DNA of 6,939 nucleotides, taken from positions 1 through 6,939 of the forward strand of contig JAEZAR010000138.1 in the NCBI GenBank assembly GCA_023430425.1. The letters run 5' to 3'. Shown piece after piece: positions 6,872-6,939 of this stretch (positions are counted from its first letter, which is position 1; each line of letters starts with the position of its first letter). A program made the translations under genes and the position numbers. The notes below the pieces were generated by a model. It was not told where the DNA came from. It saw nothing but the letters and a program-made list of their open reading frames with translations, and did not search any database. This DNA is from Actinomycetes bacterium. Its GTDB lineage: Bacteria > Actinomycetota > Actinomycetes > Actinomycetales > Cellulomonadaceae.

Positions 6872-6885
6872 CGGGACCGCTCCCA
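6872..6885 (-). promoter_or_regulatory. CebR/CelR-like operator candidate upstream of the surface-protein gene
   Basis: On the minus strand the site reads TGGGAGCGGTCCCG. The known operator of the actinobacterial cellobiose-responsive LacI-family repressors CebR (Streptomyces) and CelR (Thermobifida) is TGGGAGCGCTCCCA; 12 of 14 positions agree. Both half-site cores (GGGA, TCCC) are intact; the central base pair symmetry and the last base are lost. It is 105-118 bases upstream of the ATG. GC-rich background makes a chance match quite possible. Confidence 0.3.
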
Positions 6886-6914
6886 TCCGCGGCCCCCGCG
6901 CCCCCTTTGTGGGC

Positions 6915-6932
6915 CCCGCGCCCGTGCGCGGG
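6915..6932. terminator. 7-bp GC hairpin at the right edge, role unclear
   Basis: CCCGCGC (6915-6921) pairs with GCGCGGG (6926-6932) around the loop CCGT. No T-tract follows on either strand. It may be the terminator of a gene beyond the right edge or just GC-rich spacer; no coding sequence is supported in 6886-6939. Confidence 0.2.
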
Positions 6933-6939
6933 TCGTGGC

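Overview
The window is very GC-rich, with GTG as well as ATG starts, GGAG-type ribosome binding sites and a strong hairpin with no T-tract. It also carries a classical actinobacterial lipoprotein and a large secreted multi-domain protein. This points to a high-GC Gram-positive actinomycete. A Cellulomonas-like member of the Micrococcales would fit, but that placement is inference from style and not proof.

Layout, left to right. (1) Positions 1-386, plus strand: the C-terminal 127 residues of a family 9 glycosyltransferase (heptosyltransferase type). (2) 433-966, plus strand: a small lipoprotein of unknown function. (3) 982-1968, minus strand: a complete soluble UDP-glucuronate decarboxylase (UDP-xylose synthase) of the extended SDR family, convergent with the lipoprotein gene and only 15 bases from it. 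(4) 1980-2025: a perfect 20-bp stem with a 6-base loop. (5) 2043-6767, minus strand: one 1574-residue secreted protein made of a signal peptide, nine tandem ~97-residue beta-sandwich repeats, two Ig-like domains, an IPT/TIG domain and three ~110-130-residue C-terminal repeats ending in D-V-(A/V)-G-Y. (6) 6768-6939: its upstream region, with a good ribosome binding site and several dyad symmetries. One of these is close to the actinobacterial CebR/CelR operator.

How the genes may work together: the giant protein and the decarboxylase are in the same direction, separated only by the hairpin, so the decarboxylase may depend partly on readthrough. The decarboxylase makes a nucleotide sugar, and the family 9 glycosyltransferase uses nucleotide-activated sugars, though they are on opposite strands. 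With the lipoprotein and the secreted repeat protein, the theme is the cell envelope and surface glycans. The most notable object is the giant repeat protein: its architecture, the decay of its EYWDD motif along the array, paired cysteines in two border repeats, a codon-usage change between its ends, and a possibly sugar-responsive upstream region. I see no mobile element, CRISPR array, RNA gene or defence system, and no gene-free stretch longer than 300 bases.
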